A DNA stretch of 64,000 bases from Altibacter sp. HG106 (GTDB lineage Bacteria; Bacteroidota; Bacteroidia; Flavobacteriales; Flavobacteriaceae), in assembly GCF_028561755.1 (NCBI RefSeq), contig NZ_JAQQTD010000006.1:62001-126000 (forward strand), read 5' to 3'. Numbering within the stretch: the first letter of the stretch is position 1; each line of letters begins with the position of its first letter. This document shows positions 1 through 8,070 of this stretch, piece after piece. The notes beneath the pieces were generated by a model. That model did not search any database and was not told the DNA's origin. It worked only from the letters and a program-made list of their open reading frames with translations. The translations under genes were made by a program, and so were the position numbers.

Positions 1-240
1 TCGAGCGACATGGATCAACTCGCGATACCAACGTTCTTTCAGGCTTTCATGATAGGATGGAATGACCACATCCCGTTCGATAGTGAGGTGTTGTTTGATC
101 TGTCGCAGGGTGTCTGCATCAAAGTTGTGAAACAGGATGATAGGGCGATCAGAGTCTTGAAATACCTTTGAGTACAGGTAGTTTTTAATTCCTGTTCCGT
201 CTGGAACCATCAGAAGTACGTTTCCGTTCTTAGTCACCAT
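1..240 (-). CDS. Partial CDS, N-terminal 80 residues of an unrecognised protein
   Basis: The reading frame is open from an ATG at 240 to the window edge, so only the N-terminus is visible and the C-terminus lies to the left. The start reads MVTKNGNVLLMVPDG followed by TGIKNYLYSKVF. A short hydrophobic beta strand followed by a G-T-G turn fits the first Rossmann strand of a GT-B glycosyltransferase. I do not recognise the family with certainty. The ATG overlaps the TGA stop of the upstream GT-C gene by 7 bases, so the two are probably translationally coupled. The position at the end of the polysaccharide operon makes a glycan-related role likely, but that is inference from context. Confidence 0.6.
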   Translation of the reverse strand, partial: MVTKNGNVLLMVPDGTGIKNYLYSKVFQDSDRPIILFHNFDADTLRQIKQHLTIERDVVIPSYHESLKERWYRELIHVAR

Positions 241-1451
241 GATATTTTACTAAAATAACCATAACTTCCATAGAGTCCCATGAGGATCAACACCGCGTAA
301 TTTCCTACCACGACCCAATTGGGAAGCTGTCTTTCTTCGGAATAGTTCCAAAACCCGATCACCGCGACTGCGAACAGGGAGGTGAGCCAGCGCAATTCCA
401 CAAAGGAAATGATAATAAAGGCGAACACCGCGATCATTAACACCAGGAGCATCGGGATGTAATGGGCCGCTGTAATCGCTTTTTGTTTCCAAATACTAAC
501 AATTCCGAAGCCAAGTACCGTAAGCAGCAGTAAGCCTACCGATCGCACGCTATACACCAGGATGTACCCCAGATCTTTTACAAATTCTTTTAGGGTAACT
601 ACCGGATCGTGTGTGAGTCCGCTAAACACAGATGCAGGCAAGGAATCGTCACCATTGGCAGCAAGATACGCATCGGTTTCCTTCCATGAAGGGTGACTAA
701 AACTAGCGCGTTCGCCACGGTTTACTTGAAGTTGCGCCAAATACTGACGTTGCGCCCAGGTAGCCTTGGTAGCTTTGGGAGGGCTTTTTTGATCATAAGA
801 AATGCCCCAATCCGCTTGAAAGGAGGGAACATTGAGTAGGAGCATCAATACGAGTACGGTAAGCGGAAGAAAGAGTGTTTTCCCACGAATCGAGGCATAG
901 CGCCACAGCATAAATACGGAGAAGGCAACCCCCGGAAGAAATACGATCCAGAGTTTCCGCGTAAAGATCATGAGCACCAGGGCGACCCCCCACCAGATCA
1001 GGGAACGATATGACTTCTCCTGGATGAGCCGATAGGTTTCCGCAAAGAAAATAACGGCGCACACTGTAAAGAGTCCGTCGTTAAGCCCCACCATAAAATA
1101 GCCAATGGTACAGCACACAAACAACAGCAAGGCAGCAAAGCGCAGGGATCGGATTTTAAGGGTATGAACGCAGTAACCAACCAAAAATGCCAGGAGCAGA
1201 ATATTAACCAACCGCAACGCCCATACGTCTTCCATTAAGAAGGTAAAGGGATACGTTAGTAGCATGTAAGGAAGCGATATTCCTTTAGCGATCGCCGCCC
1301 ACCATCCTTGCTCTTGAACAAGCAAGAGATCGCTAATGAATAAGGACTCATCTCCCGTCCCGGCAGGTTTTGACAGAAAATAATAGCTGTTAAAGAAAAC
1401 ATATATGCCCATCACCAGCAAGAAGAGGGGATTCAGCACTCTACGAATCAT
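234..1451 (-). CDS. Multi-pass membrane glycosyltransferase, GT-C type
   Basis: This is a 405-residue, very hydrophobic protein with roughly ten predicted membrane spans. The first span (residues about 8-26) is followed by a periplasmic-type loop GTGDESLFISD (about 31-41). Its adjacent acidic residues match the catalytic Asp/Glu loop of GT-C enzymes (RgtA/PMT_2/ArnT class), which take sugars from polyprenyl-phosphate donors. A large soluble loop near residues 205-280 and a hydrophobic C-terminus complete the GT-C plan. The GtrB-like enzyme at 3176-4105 could supply the polyprenyl-phosphate sugar; this is inference. The start overlaps the end of wecE by 11 bases. An O-antigen ligase or polymerase is a less likely alternative. 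Confidence 0.65.
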   Translation of the reverse strand: MIRRVLNPLFLLVMGIYVFFNSYYFLSKPAGTGDESLFISDLLLVQEQGWWAAIAKGISLPYMLLTYPFTFLMEDVWALRLVNILLLAFLVGYCVHTLKIRSLRFAALLLFVCCTIGYFMVGLNDGLFTVCAVIFFAETYRLIQEKSYRSLIWWGVALVLMIFTRKLWIVFLPGVAFSVFMLWRYASIRGKTLFLPLTVLVLMLLLNVPSFQADWGISYDQKSPPKATKATWAQRQYLAQLQVNRGERASFSHPSWKETDAYLAANGDDSLPASVFSGLTHDPVVTLKEFVKDLGYILVYSVRSVGLLLLTVLGFGIVSIWKQKAITAAHYIPMLLVLMIAVFAFIIISFVELRWLTSLFAVAVIGFWNYSEERQLPNWVVVGNYAVLILMGLYGSYGYFSKISW

Positions 1452-2556
1452 AGCCTAGCAATGCTTTTATGACCGGTTGGGGGTCGAGTTCATAGTAGAG
1501 CGGAAGGCGTACCAGGCGTTCGGTGTATTGATCGCTGTTTTGTAATGCTCTTCCGTCGTGTTTTTTATAGTAAAACGGACTCTCATGCAGGCTCAAGTAA
1601 TGAAATACTGCGTGTACTCCATGTGCTTTGAGATGCTGGATAAGCCGTGTGCGCTGTTCATTATCACGACAAAACAAATAAAACATATGTGCATTGTTAA
1701 TGGCATAGTCGGGAATCACGGGAAGTTGAATGCCCAACCTGGCTGCCCATTCCTTTAATTGCTTGTAGTACGCTTCCCAAATAGCAGTTCGTTGTTTCTG
1801 AATGCGCTCGCTTTCCTCTAATTGGGCGAACAAATAAGCGGCGTTCAATTCGCTTGGTAAAAAGGAAGAACCAATATCTACCCAACCGTATTTATCGATC
1901 TCTCCCCGGAAAAAGGCACTGCGATTGGTACCCTTCTCCCAGATGATTTCCGCTCTGGCTTGTAAGTTTTCTTCATTGATCACCAATAGCCCTCCTTCAC
2001 CACATTGTATGTTCTTGGTTTCGTGAAAGGAAAAGGCGCTCAGTGCTCCGAAACTTCCCAGAGGTTTCCCTTTGTAGGTAGCTCCAAATGCTTGAGCGGC
2101 GTCTTCAACAATAGCCAAGTTATGGGTATCGGCTATCTTCTGAATGAGGTCCATATCGCAAGCGACCCCCGCATAATGCACGACCACAATAGCCTTGGTG
2201 TTATCATTGATCAAAGCCTCAATGGCGTGTTCGTCCATACCGGGATGGTCAGATCTGGAATCTACAAAGCGAATCGTGGCGCCTCGCAGTACAAACGCGT
2301 TTGCCGTTGAGACAAACGTATAGGCCGGCATGATTACCTCATCGCCCGGTTGAATGTGCAACAAGATAGCTGCCATTTCAAGGGCATCGGTACAGCTAGT
2401 AGTGAGCAATACTTTTGGAAACCGGAAGGTGCTTTCAAAATAGGCATGGCATTTTTTCGTGTAGTCGCCATTGCCAGAAAGCTGGCCTCGTGCCACGGCG
2501 TCCTCGATGTACCGTAGCTCTTTTCCGGTGATATAGGGTTTGTTAAAAGGTATCAT
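1441..2556 (-). CDS. wecE: dTDP-4-amino-4,6-dideoxygalactose transaminase
   Basis: The product is a 371-residue PLP-dependent DegT/DnrJ/EryC1 aminotransferase. It resembles E. coli WecE/RffA closely along its whole length, with recognisable stretches such as SCTDALEMAAILL, PAYTFVSTANAFVLRGA, VVHYAGVACDMD and EKGTNRSAFFRG. The PLP-binding lysine is Lys181 in SFHETKN. The family converts dTDP-4-keto-6-deoxyglucose to dTDP-4-amino-4,6-dideoxygalactose (the precursor of Fuc4NAc) using glutamate. The 4-base ATGA overlap with the upstream NeuD-like acetyltransferase gene suggests that the acetyltransferase acylates the new amine. RmlA and RmlB, which make the keto sugar, are not in this window. Confidence 0.88.
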   Translation of the reverse strand: MIPFNKPYITGKELRYIEDAVARGQLSGNGDYTKKCHAYFESTFRFPKVLLTTSCTDALEMAAILLHIQPGDEVIMPAYTFVSTANAFVLRGATIRFVDSRSDHPGMDEHAIEALINDNTKAIVVVHYAGVACDMDLIQKIADTHNLAIVEDAAQAFGATYKGKPLGSFGALSAFSFHETKNIQCGEGGLLVINEENLQARAEIIWEKGTNRSAFFRGEIDKYGWVDIGSSFLPSELNAAYLFAQLEESERIQKQRTAIWEAYYKQLKEWAARLGIQLPVIPDYAINNAHMFYLFCRDNEQRTRLIQHLKAHGVHAVFHYLSLHESPFYYKKHDGRALQNSDQYTERLVRLPLYYELDPQPVIKALLGYDS

Positions 2557-3179
2557 TTTATAAACTTAGCTGGAACACCCACATAGAGACCGCTATTTTT
2601 TAAGGAGTCGATCACCACAGCGCCTCCTCCCGTCTGAACGTAATCGGCGATGGTGATGTTATCGATAACGGAGGTGTTGATTCCCAAATTGCAACAGCTT
2701 CCTACGGAAACAAATCCGGCGAGCGCCACTCTGGGCGATAAAAAGCTGTGTTCTTTTACGCGTGAATGATGCGCAATAGTACACCCTGCGTTGAGCAGTA
2801 CATTATTTCCCAGTTGCGCATATTGATCGATTACACAGCCCGGAAAAATGACGAGGCCCTCTCCCAACTCACAACTGGCATCAATAAAGGAGGAGTCATG
2901 AATGACATTGGCAAAAGGTATATGATTTAAGAACCGTTCAAAAATCATTTTTCTAAACCCAAAATGTTTGTATCCTATACCTACACTAAGACAATCAAAA
3001 GTTTCTTGTTGAAACTGCAGTTCAATTTCAGCCACGCTTCCTAGAACGGGAATATTATAGATGGTTTCACCCACATTTTTTGTGTCATCGAAATAGCCCA
3101 CTACCTCGAAGGCATCCTTTGCCATATGGGCAATCAGTTGCCCTAAATCACCCGCACCTATGATCGCTAGCTTTTTCAT
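2553..3179 (-). CDS. NeuD/PglD-family sugar O- or N-acetyltransferase
   Basis: This 208-residue protein has two parts. The N-terminal Rossmann-like domain reads KKLAIIGAGDLGQLIAHMA and continues to about residue 80. A left-handed beta-helix of hexapeptide repeats follows at about 95-190 (for example GEGLVIFPGCVIDQYAQLGNNV and then NAGCTIAHHSRV), with the likely catalytic His pair in IAHHSRV. This is the PglD/NeuD architecture, which uses acetyl-CoA to acetylate UDP- or dTDP-linked amino sugars or sialic acids. The ATGA overlaps with its neighbours on both sides indicate coupled translation. The location next to wecE favours 4-N-acetylation of dTDP-Fuc4N. O-acetylation of the nonulosonate (NeuD role) is the alternative. 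Confidence 0.8.
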   Translation of the reverse strand: MKKLAIIGAGDLGQLIAHMAKDAFEVVGYFDDTKNVGETIYNIPVLGSVAEIELQFQQETFDCLSVGIGYKHFGFRKMIFERFLNHIPFANVIHDSSFIDASCELGEGLVIFPGCVIDQYAQLGNNVLLNAGCTIAHHSRVKEHSFLSPRVALAGFVSVGSCCNLGINTSVIDNITIADYVQTGGGAVVIDSLKNSGLYVGVPAKFIK

Positions 3180-4105
3180 TCGTCCTCGATATTGGTTAAT
3201 TCTTTGATTGAGAATAAGGGTCGGCTTTTAGATTCTTTGTAGATCTTCCCGATGTAGAGCGCTGCGATTCCGATAAAGAACAAGAGAATTCCTGTAGAGA
3301 TGATCATAGCGCCAATGATGGAGGGCCATCCCGACTGAAAATCGACTATGGTAATTTTTAAGATGACGATCGCCAGCAGTATTAGAATTCCGAAAATAAT
3401 AAAAAACACGCCCATCTTTAGCGCTAGCTTTAGGGGCAGTTCCGAAAAGTCAAAAATGGCATTAAAGGCCAATTCCATTTTCTTTCTGAAATTAAATTTA
3501 CTCGTACCGGCAAAGCGTGGACGCTGCTCAATTTCAATATGCGTTTGTCGCAGTCCGATATGCATAAAAATACCTTCAATAAATCGGTTCTGTTCCTTGT
3601 AGCGCAAGAACTGATCGGCAAAACGCCGATTAAAAATTCGCATAACCGCTAGGCCTTTGGGCAGTTGTAGTCCTGTAAACTTGCGTAGTACTGACCAAAA
3701 TATTTTGGAGAATATGCGATTGACGAAGCTGTCTTTCTTTTCCTTGCGAACGCCAAAAACCAGATCATAGCCTTTTTCAATTTCTCTAATAAAACGTGCA
3801 ATTTCCTTCGGCGGATCTTGTAAATCGGGATCCATATAGAGTACGTATTCTCCTTTGGCATGCGTAATCCCCGCAGTGAGAGCTGCTTGTTTACCGTGAT
3901 TATAAGAAAGCTCAATGAGTTTTAAGCGCGTGTCCTCTTTTGCCTGTTTTTTAATGATCTGAACAGTGTTGTCGGTACTGCCATCGTCAATAAACACGAT
4001 CTCGTAGGAAATACCAAGTTGTGCGAGCGCTTCTGAAGTTTCCAGAATAAACTGAGCGATCACCTCCTCTTCGTAATATACCGGTACAACGAGCGATAGC
4101 TTCAT
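3176..4105 (-). CDS. GtrB/DPM1-like polyprenyl-phosphate glycosyltransferase (GT2)
   Basis: The 309-residue protein carries a GT-A domain with LSLVVPVYYEEEVI at the start, the FIDDGSTDNT motif near residues 39-48 and a metal-binding MDPDLQDPP (DxD-like) near 91-99. Two C-terminal transmembrane helices follow, at about 230-255 and 262-290. This is the GtrB/DPM1/ArnC architecture, which transfers a sugar from a nucleotide donor to undecaprenyl phosphate on the cytoplasmic face. It overlaps both neighbours by ATGA. It may supply the polyprenyl-linked sugar used by the GT-C enzyme at 234-1451; that pairing is inferred from context only. Confidence 0.8.
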   Translation of the reverse strand: MKLSLVVPVYYEEEVIAQFILETSEALAQLGISYEIVFIDDGSTDNTVQIIKKQAKEDTRLKLIELSYNHGKQAALTAGITHAKGEYVLYMDPDLQDPPKEIARFIREIEKGYDLVFGVRKEKKDSFVNRIFSKIFWSVLRKFTGLQLPKGLAVMRIFNRRFADQFLRYKEQNRFIEGIFMHIGLRQTHIEIEQRPRFAGTSKFNFRKKMELAFNAIFDFSELPLKLALKMGVFFIIFGILILLAIVILKITIVDFQSGWPSIIGAMIISTGILLFFIGIAALYIGKIYKESKSRPLFSIKELTNIEDE

Positions 4106-4758
4106 ACTTCCCAGATTTTTAGAAGTTCATGTAAGGATGTTATGCGATCCTTATTCTCACTAAAATATGAATCGCGATCGATAAGCCTTACCTGCATGCC
4201 TAGTTTCAGGGCAGGAGCAATGTCTAGACGTATTGAATCTCCCACATACAACACGTTCTCTGCAGCAATCCCTAGTTGCGCTAAAGCTTTTTTAAAAATT
4301 TCAGTATCAGGTTTACGAATGTTCATTTCTTCGGAAATAAATACGTCTGAAAAGGAAACTTTTTTCATCTTTTCCTCTATAAGGGAGCGTAGTCCGGAAT
4401 TAAAATTAGACAAAATTCCGATCTTCACGGGTATACTCGTTAGTGCCGAAGTATCCTCAAAAGTATCCCACGGTAAATTTTTACAACGTGTGAATAATGT
4501 GTTAAGCAGCGCCTCTTCCGCAACGATCCCGAGGTTATTCAAAAAACGAGTATTAAATCGTGTGTAGAATGTTTCCGAAGTACGATCCGGAAACTCCAAT
4601 GTTTCACTGGTTAGTTTGTGCACGTATCGCACCCGCTCCATCGGAAGCACATATCTTTCGCTTCGCAACACTTCCTCCACACGTTCCCACAACAGAGGTT
4701 TGTGTAACAAAGTATTTGCTACATCGAAAAGGACATATTTCACGGGAGCCTGTTTCAT
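4102..4758 (-). CDS. HAD-superfamily hydrolase (putative sugar phosphatase)
   Basis: The 218-residue protein shows the four HAD motifs: YVLFDVANTLL (nucleophile Asp at about 12; the usual DxDGT appears as DVANT), ILSNFNSG (motif II), the lysine in RKPDTEIF (motif III) and YVGDSIRLDI (motif IV acidic residue). A helical cap lies between motifs I and II. HAD enzymes of this type dephosphorylate small phosphorylated metabolites. The second acidic residue that normally acts as general acid in motif I is replaced by Ala or Asn, so activity is uncertain. It abuts the ATP-grasp gene and overlaps the GT2 gene by ATGA. A sugar-phosphate substrate is inference from position. Confidence 0.72.
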   Translation of the reverse strand: MKQAPVKYVLFDVANTLLHKPLLWERVEEVLRSERYVLPMERVRYVHKLTSETLEFPDRTSETFYTRFNTRFLNNLGIVAEEALLNTLFTRCKNLPWDTFEDTSALTSIPVKIGILSNFNSGLRSLIEEKMKKVSFSDVFISEEMNIRKPDTEIFKKALAQLGIAAENVLYVGDSIRLDIAPALKLGMQVRLIDRDSYFSENKDRITSLHELLKIWEV

Positions 4759-5739
4759 TTAATACAGATAATGAGCATTATTCTTATCGGTAAGTTGTGA
4801 ATACTCCTGTGTTCCTTTATAGATAACATCCATGAGAATTCGCGCGGCACTTCCCGGCTGAATAACAGGAGGTTTGGGTATTTCATCAAAAAGGTATTCG
4901 GCTAAGGTATATTCTACATCTCTAAAGCCAAATTGAGAACGAATGGAATTAGTTCCTGAAATCCGACAATTAATTTCAAAGGGAATTATCGCTCCCTTGT
5001 CATTTACAATGGATTGTACATTGGCAGCCCCTCGTATTCGGGTAGCCGAAATCATCTTTTTGATTATGCTTTCCATAGCCTCGTCATACGATTGGGTTAC
5101 CCGACATAGCTGTGTGGCGCCATTTTCTAAGGATCTTACAAAAGTAATATGCCCATGTAGTGTATTGTCTTTGGTCACATAAAAGGCTGTGGTGATTTCT
5201 TTGCCAATAATTAGGTCTTGAATCATGTACGCTTCATCCGAATATTCGGAGAAATCTACAGGGTTGTGTACGAGTCCGCGCGACCCTCTCCCCTCTCTTG
5301 GCTTTGCGATACAATTTCGGAAGGAATGATCGTAGGCGCTTGGCAGATACGCTTCGGCAAAAGGAATTTCATGGGCTTTAAAAAACTGAAAGGTCTTGTA
5401 TTTATCAAGATAGATGCGGGCGGTATCCAGATCGGAAACCGCAACGGCACAGGGAATCTGGTCTTTGAAGGAAGCGAGATAAAACACCTCATAATCGGTA
5501 GCAGGAATGATCAGGTCTACTTTCTCTTTTGCAACAATATTGAGAATCGCATGCAGGTAGTTGTCTTCATACGCATAGGGCACCTTGTAAAAAGCATCAC
5601 ACAAATGATTTCCGCCAGAGAATGAATCCACGTTAGTACCAATCACGAAGGTATCGTAGGGTGAAGCATGGATATTTCGAAGTATCCCCTGGCCCACGTT
5701 TCCGCCAATTCCGGTAACTATAATTCGTTTTTGAGGCAT
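4759..5739 (-). CDS. ATP-grasp enzyme, carbamoyl-phosphate-synthase-like
   Basis: The 326-residue protein begins with a nucleotide-binding-like strand (IIVTGIGGNVGQGI) and a PreATP-grasp domain. ATP-grasp elements follow: the lysine of IAKPREGRGSRG (about 148), the MIQDLIIGKEIT hinge (about 173-185) and a metal-binding PFEINCRISGTNS loop (about 254-266). ATP-grasp enzymes activate a carboxylate as acyl phosphate and join it to an amine or thiol. Homologues in polysaccharide loci are usually annotated as carbamoyl-phosphate-synthase-like proteins of unknown substrate. Next to an amino-sugar transaminase, a role in attaching an amino acid or other acid to a sugar amine is possible but unproven. 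Its end abuts the HAD gene and its start overlaps the SDR gene by 22 bases. Confidence 0.75.
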   Translation of the reverse strand: MPQKRIIVTGIGGNVGQGILRNIHASPYDTFVIGTNVDSFSGGNHLCDAFYKVPYAYEDNYLHAILNIVAKEKVDLIIPATDYEVFYLASFKDQIPCAVAVSDLDTARIYLDKYKTFQFFKAHEIPFAEAYLPSAYDHSFRNCIAKPREGRGSRGLVHNPVDFSEYSDEAYMIQDLIIGKEITTAFYVTKDNTLHGHITFVRSLENGATQLCRVTQSYDEAMESIIKKMISATRIRGAANVQSIVNDKGAIIPFEINCRISGTNSIRSQFGFRDVEYTLAEYLFDEIPKPPVIQPGSAARILMDVIYKGTQEYSQLTDKNNAHYLY

Positions 5740-6581
5740 GTAATCAACGTATCTATAGCATTCTTAAATGACCTATGCGTAACAATCCCTAACGCCTTTC
5801 GCGTAGCCGCATTGTCGTAACAAAAAGAGGGAGATGTATCCGTTCCCGTATGTTTAATAGTGGTGTCGGGTAGCGCCTCTTGAATGACTTCAGCGACTTT
5901 CAGATTGCTGACAGATTGTTCGCTTACGGCCAAATATACCCCATTATTTTCAGCCTTGGCGGCTTTGATTAAATATTTTGCCGCATCGGCAACGGCAATA
6001 TAGTTTTGTTTCCGGGTTCCGTTTCCGAAGAGCGTGATATGATGCTCGGTCAACGCCTGCAACGCGATACGTGGAAGGAAGGTCGTAGGACGCATTCGGC
6101 ATCCAAAAATAGAGGAGAAACGCACGATTGCATACGAGCGACATCGCGCAACCATCTGTTCTCCGGCAAGCTTACTTTTTCCGTAGGCGGTGGCAGGCGC
6201 TAACGCACTCTTTTCGTCCCGTACAGCAGCAGAGGCTTCATAGACGGAAACGGAAGAACAAAATACGATCCGTGTCGTTGAGAAGGTTTTTATCACCTGA
6301 TCTACCAAATCAATATTGGTTTTTTGAAGGTTCGCTTTTATCTCTTTGTCGGTTTTCTTCGGAATATAAGCGGCCACAAGAAATACCCAATCGAAGTTTG
6401 TTTTCAGATGAGACAGCTCAGTATAGGCAACCTGAGACATCGACGGCTCCAAATTTTCGGTCCCTTCACGATAAACACCCGTAACCTGATGGCCTTCCGC
6501 CAGCAGTTGTTCACTCAGTTCACGCCCCAAGAAACTATTGGAGCCAATAATCAAGGCTTTTTTATTGCCGTGTCTTTCCAT
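5718..6581 (-). CDS. NAD(P)-dependent sugar epimerase/reductase (SDR)
   Basis: This is an extended short-chain dehydrogenase of about 287 residues. I chose the ATG at 6581 (MERHGNKKALIIGSNSFLG) because the glycine-rich NAD(P) motif GSNSFLG follows directly and most of the possible upstream extension only overlaps the HTTM gene. The catalytic YGKSK sequence lies about 140 residues in, after the FCSSVSVYE strand. Such enzymes reduce or epimerise nucleotide-linked 4-keto sugars (RmlD/WbpV/galE-like). It overlaps the upstream HTTM gene by 31 bases and the downstream ATP-grasp gene by 22, which suggests one operon. The specific substrate cannot be read from the sequence. Confidence 0.75.
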   Translation of the reverse strand: MERHGNKKALIIGSNSFLGRELSEQLLAEGHQVTGVYREGTENLEPSMSQVAYTELSHLKTNFDWVFLVAAYIPKKTDKEIKANLQKTNIDLVDQVIKTFSTTRIVFCSSVSVYEASAAVRDEKSALAPATAYGKSKLAGEQMVARCRSYAIVRFSSIFGCRMRPTTFLPRIALQALTEHHITLFGNGTRKQNYIAVADAAKYLIKAAKAENNGVYLAVSEQSVSNLKVAEVIQEALPDTTIKHTGTDTSPSFCYDNAATRKALGIVTHRSFKNAIDTLITCLKNEL

Positions 6582-8068
6582 AGTTTTAATGTTGATGACG
6601 ATCCGTCCCATTGCAATTCGCCCACGGCCTTCCACTCGTTCTCTAGATTGTTCTGAAGCCAATCTTTTTCCCATTCAAAAGTGACATCTGTTTTTTTCAT
6701 AACGACCGTAAACGATTCCCCTTCCAAATTAAGTTGTTGCTCATGCGCCCAAAACGCCGCATACCTTACGAGTCCGCGTTCCAGGTCATCTATATTTTGC
6801 AGCACTTTTGGGCCATTCACCCGAAAGTTAAAATTAGCCCATACGCCTCCTTTCAAATACGCTCCAGGCATTCCGTCTTCGGTATACATAGGAAGTAAGG
6901 CTCCTTTATACGAGAGTGTAAAAATCTGATTGTACCCAATAAAATGATTGTCTACAAAAACACCATGTGGCGTGATTCCCATAGCGTGTTTTGAGAAGGT
7001 TCGAAGGTCTTTCTTCAAATGAATGAATCCATCAAGCCTCGATTTGCTATTGGGCATTTCTTTGTTGATGTAAGAGACAATGCCTTCGCTTAAAGGAAAA
7101 TTAAAAGAGGAATTAAACTGAAGCAGTACCAACGATACCAGCAGCATCTTATAAAAATTGGTTCTAGGGTCCTTGGTAGCTTGCTGTTGAACTGAAGGCG
7201 CTGTTTCGCTTCCAAACCCGGACACTTTCTTCTCCATATACTCCCAAAGACTCACGGGCAACAATAAGGTATAGATCGCGAGAAACCCAAAGGCAAAATA
7301 AGGAATCGGGAATTGCAGAAATATTCCAAAGTGAAGTAGGAAGCCAATAGAAAATACGAGGAGTCGATATTTTTTCCGAAAGAAGAAAAACAGAAATAGC
7401 AATTCAAATAGAAAGGTAATGTACCCCATGGAAACTATGATCCACTGTTGATTCAACAGCCATTGGTTGTTCCAAATAGTGGCCTGGGGCATAGAGGCCG
7501 GTAGCCATAAGCCCAAGCCGCTTGTCCAGCTTACACTCTTCACCTTAAAAATAATGGAGTCCACATACACGAATCCAATGCCCACTAACACGATCAAAAA
7601 GTAATGCAACACCGCTACTTTTGAGAGTTGCGGCTGACAAACCAATTTGCGGAACCCCCTTCCTAAATTGTAACTAGCATCAACCGAATAGTGTGCTCCC
7701 AAGGGAGTAAAAATCGTCACAAAAGAGATCATCAAATAGATATGATCCATATGATATTCGAAGAGCCCAACCTTATTGAACACATAGACTGCAAAGAGAT
7801 AATTCAATACAGAGAAAAGTCGGGTCGCCACTCCCAGCACTAAGCACATGAGCACCCCCATCCAAAGAATTAACCACAATCCCATGTTGACCTCCGCAGG
7901 GATAAGAAATGGAATAGGATCAAAATACAATTCGTGTTTACCGTAGATCCAATAGACCTCTAAGAAAAGATTAAAAAAGAATAGGATTCTGAAGACGGCC
8001 AATCCTTTTGCAGAGATTTTTTTTAGATATAATTTTTCTACAAAAGCTAATGGATCTCTACGCACCAT
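6551..8068 (-). CDS. HTTM-domain membrane protein (vitamin K-dependent carboxylase-like)
   Basis: The 505-residue protein has multiple transmembrane helices over residues 20-290, followed by a soluble C-terminal part of about 180 residues. The N-terminal region (LAVFRILFFFNLFLEVYW, then LGVATRLFSVLNYLF and FEYHMDHIYLMI) matches the horizontally transferred transmembrane (HTTM) domain. That domain is shared with vitamin K-dependent gamma-glutamyl carboxylase. The function of bacterial HTTM proteins is mostly unknown; several are encoded in surface-glycan loci. It sits between neuA (2-base gap) and the SDR gene (overlap), so it is probably co-expressed with the nonulosonate genes. A role in modifying or transporting a lipid-linked intermediate is speculative. 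Confidence 0.75.
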   Translation of the reverse strand: MVRRDPLAFVEKLYLKKISAKGLAVFRILFFFNLFLEVYWIYGKHELYFDPIPFLIPAEVNMGLWLILWMGVLMCLVLGVATRLFSVLNYLFAVYVFNKVGLFEYHMDHIYLMISFVTIFTPLGAHYSVDASYNLGRGFRKLVCQPQLSKVAVLHYFLIVLVGIGFVYVDSIIFKVKSVSWTSGLGLWLPASMPQATIWNNQWLLNQQWIIVSMGYITFLFELLFLFFFFRKKYRLLVFSIGFLLHFGIFLQFPIPYFAFGFLAIYTLLLPVSLWEYMEKKVSGFGSETAPSVQQQATKDPRTNFYKMLLVSLVLLQFNSSFNFPLSEGIVSYINKEMPNSKSRLDGFIHLKKDLRTFSKHAMGITPHGVFVDNHFIGYNQIFTLSYKGALLPMYTEDGMPGAYLKGGVWANFNFRVNGPKVLQNIDDLERGLVRYAAFWAHEQQLNLEGESFTVVMKKTDVTFEWEKDWLQNNLENEWKAVGELQWDGSSSTLKLWKDTAIKKP

Positions 8069-8070
8069 TT

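Noticed and set aside
234-1451. O-antigen polymerase Wzy
   Set aside because: The N-terminal span followed by the acidic GTGDESLFISD loop fits GT-C transferases better than Wzy, which lacks such a loop. It stays an alternative.
1441-2556. PglE/LegC-type UDP-sugar aminotransferase
   Set aside because: The long collinear similarity to WecE (SCTDALEMAAILL, VVHYAGVACDMD, EKGTNRSAFFRG) favours the dTDP-4-keto-6-deoxyglucose transaminase over LegC or PglE.
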